Source of the DNA: Actinophytocola sp049647105
GTDB lineage: Bacteria > Actinomycetota > Actinomycetes > Mycobacteriales > Pseudonocardiaceae
Reading direction: 5' to 3'
Length of the DNA: 9,041 nucleotides
Assembly: GCF_049647105.1 (NCBI RefSeq)
Contig: NZ_JBARWZ010000267.1
Span: forward strand, 1-9,041
The number at the start of each line of letters is the position of its first letter. The stretch's first letter is position 1. The notes below the pieces were generated by a model. That model worked only from the letters and a program-made list of their open reading frames with translations, made no database searches and was not told where the DNA came from. The position numbers and the translations under genes are program-made. Shown here piece by piece: positions 8,301 to 9,041 of the stretch.

Positions 8301-9041
8301 GCGACCGGGACTTCCCGGTGCGCGGCGGTTTCCTGCACGAGGCCAGCGGGTTCGACGCCGCGTTGTTCGGTATTTCGCCGCGTGAGGCGTTGGCGATGGA
8401 TCCGCAGCAGCGGGTGTTGCTGGAGGCGTCGTGGGAGGTGTTGGAGCGGGCTGGTGTTGATCCGTTGTCGTTGCGTGGCAGTCGGACCGGGGTGTTTGTG
8501 GGTGCGATGTCGCAGGAGTACGGCCCGCGCATGCACGAGGCCACGGCGGACGCCGAGGGCTACCTGCTCACCGGGAGCACGGCGAGCGTCGCGTCGGGCC
8601 GGATCGCGTACACGTTCGGGTTCGAGGGTCCCGCGTTGACGGTGGATACCGCGTGTTCTTCGTCGTTGGTGGCGTTGCATCTGGCGGTGCGGTCGTTGCG
8701 GTCGGGTGAGTCGTCGCTGGCCTTGGTCGCCGGGGTGACGGTCATGGCGACACCGGGCATGTTCACCGAGTTCGGCAGGCAGAGCGGGCTTGCCGGGGAT
8801 GGCCGCTGCAAGCCGTTCTCCGCCGCCGCGGACGGCACGTCCTGGTCCGAGGGCGTCGGTGTGCTGCTCGTGGAGCGCCTGTCCGACGCCCGCCGCAACG
8901 GGCACGACGTGCTGGCCGTGGTGCGCGGGTCGGCCGTGAACTCCGATGGCGCGTCCAACGGGCTGACCGCGCCGAACGGGCCGTCCCAGCAGCGGGTCAT
9001 CCTGGCGGCGCTGGCCGACGCCGGTCTCGCACCGTCCGATG
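5339..9041 (+). CDS. Modular type I PKS, loading module KSQ-AT-ACP plus module 1 KS, 3' truncated
   Basis: This gene starts a polyketide assembly line; 1234 codons are open to the window edge. The KSQ domain (about residues 11-418) has DAGQSSS with Gln167 in place of the catalytic Cys, while His302 (HGTGT), Lys335 and His340 (NIGHLE) are kept, the pattern of a malonyl-ACP decarboxylase that makes starter units. The AT domain (about 518-800) has GQGGQ at 523-527, catalytic Ser599 in GHSIGE, Arg624 and a HASH motif at 692-695. The post-AT LPTYAFQRERYW lies near 818-829. The ACP (about 858-930) carries Ser890 in GFDSMTAVEL. KS1 begins near 944 (PVVIVGMACRFPG), with the condensing Cys1106 in DTACSSS, and is cut before its HGTGT motif. 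There is no N-terminal docking helix, as expected for a loading subunit. I saw no in-frame TTA codon in this part. The ATG at 5339 is supported by GAGGA. The product cannot be named. Confidence 0.95.
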   Translation, partial: MSELRTGAADAIAIVGMACRVPGAANPGEFWRLLRDGTDAVGAAPPARWPEGLEVRRGGFLADVAGFDPGFFGISPREAAAMDPQQRLALELAWEAFEDARTVPGAVAGSRTGVFVGAIWDDYAALTHRAGAVDQHTMTGLNRGVIANRVSYTLGLRGPSMTVDAGQSSSLVAVHLAVESLLRGETDTAVAGGVNLILAEESTVSAARFGGLSPDGRCHTFDARANGFVRGEGGVLVVLKPLHRAIADGDRVHAVIHGTAVNNDGGGASLTAPSKRAQEAVLREAYARAGVDPGALGYVELHGTGTRLGDPIEAAALGAVLGTHRSEPLPVGSVKTNIGHLEGAAGAAGLLKAVLAVAHGRIPASLHFETPNPEIPLADLNLRVVTELSDFPARDGRLVAGVSSFGAGGTNCHVVLSGVPQPEPAVPTETGRPTPVVLSGRTEQALRDQAARLRAAIGDTGRLADLGHSLATTRTAFERRAGIVARDRDELLGALDALANGLPARALTTGPANHGRVAFLFSGQGGQRPGMGEGLYRAFPAYAEAADAARARFSEVPLDDESVMTRTGSAQCALFVVQVALARLLESWGVVPDVITGHSIGEIAAAHIAGVLSLDDACTLVAARGGMMQVLPPGGAMLAAEVSEADVPAGMDIAAINSPTALVVSGAEDEVAALAARWRAEGRRVRALPISHASHSRLMDPMLDGFAAVARTLTYREPRVPMVSDEVTDPMYWVWQVRNTVRFADRMARLTADGVGAGIEIGPDAVLAAHVPGTAVPLRRDRDEVETVLSAVVAAHTAGAGVDWDAVFAGTDPRRVDLPTYAFQRERYWRDGARAATRAVTPIEIPAPSARAGERDAMDLVRAHVAAILEFASPDRVPVDRTFKELGFDSMTAVELRDSLAAATGTPLPATLMFDYPTPAAVADHLRGARRVPREVAPVADTGDPVVIVGMACRFPGDVRSPEDLWGLVASGGDAVTGFPADRGWDLGDRDFPVRGGFLHEASGFDAALFGISPREALAMDPQQRVLLEASWEVLERAGVDPLSLRGSRTGVFVGAMSQEYGPRMHEATADAEGYLLTGSTASVASGRIAYTFGFEGPALTVDTACSSSLVALHLAVRSLRSGESSLALVAGVTVMATPGMFTEFGRQSGLAGDGRCKPFSAAADGTSWSEGVGVLLVERLSDARRNGHDVLAVVRGSAVNSDGASNGLTAPNGPSQQRVILAALADAGLAPSD
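8363..8518 (+). other. Codon-usage patch 1 inside KS1
   Basis: Over these 52 codons only three end in C, twelve end in T, and six are TTG, whereas the flanking codons mostly end in C or G. It codes for the conserved KS stretch FGISPREALAMDPQQR onward. The edges are abrupt, suggesting a segment with a different history from the rest of the gene. Confidence 0.6.
8633..8719 (+). other. Codon-usage patch 2 inside KS1, around the active-site Cys
   Basis: Of 29 codons here only one ends in C, and four are TTG, in contrast to the C-ending codons just before (8521-8625) and just after. The patch covers the catalytic TVDTACSSSLVALHLAV region. It has the same style as the patch at 8363-8518, from which it is separated by about 110 nt of ordinary usage. 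Confidence 0.6.

Noticed and set aside
6482..8905. 807-codon open frame on the minus strand
   Set aside because: It lies wholly antisense to the KSQ-AT-ACP-KS gene, whose + strand translation shows all the expected PKS motifs. The antisense product is low-complexity and rich in Arg, Gly, His and Asp, as expected of a GC-rich shadow frame.
1..9041. CRISPR arrays, tRNA/rRNA genes, transposases or attachment sites
   Set aside because: I saw no spaced direct repeats, RNA gene signatures or transposase motifs on either strand.

Overview
The window is very GC-rich and reads as part of a modular type I polyketide synthase (PKS) gene cluster from an actinomycete. The evidence is strong G/C third-position bias, GTG starts, and modular PKS domains of the Streptomyces/Pseudonocardiaceae kind. 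I cannot name the genus or the product. All four supported genes are on the + strand, and both edge genes are cut by the window.

Layout. (1) 1-2397 is the C-terminal part of a PKS subunit: end of the KR structural subdomain, enoylreductase (ER), ketoreductase (KR), acyl carrier protein (ACP), and a C-terminal tail that looks like a docking domain. There is no thioesterase. (2) 2448-3221 is an ABC transporter ATPase. (3) 3206-5053 is a large polytopic membrane protein, its likely permease partner; its start overlaps the ATPase gene by 16 nt. (4) 5054-5338 is a non-coding gap with a near-perfect 38-nt hairpin (probable terminator) followed by an AT-richer stretch with small inverted repeats, the probable promoter/leader of the next gene. 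(5) 5339 to the window end is the start of a second PKS subunit: a KSQ-AT-ACP loading module followed by the ketosynthase of module 1. This frame stays open for all 3703 nt to the edge, so it has no stop in the window and is easily missed beside long antisense shadow frames.

How the genes work together (inference). The 5339 gene encodes the start of an assembly line: the loading AT takes a malonyl-type unit, the KSQ (Cys replaced by Gln) decarboxylates it to the starter, and the ACP passes it to KS1. The 1-2397 subunit is an internal, probably fully reducing module that hands its chain to another protein. It cannot hand it to the KSQ protein, which has no N-terminal docking helix, so gene order and biosynthetic order differ here. 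The ABC pair sits between the two PKS genes and probably shares a transcript with the upstream one; export of or resistance to the product is a reasonable guess.

The points most worth checking are a hybrid HASH substrate motif in the loading AT, repeated shortening of loops in several catalytic domains, and two sharply bounded codon-usage patches in KS1 that suggest recombination between KS-coding sequences.
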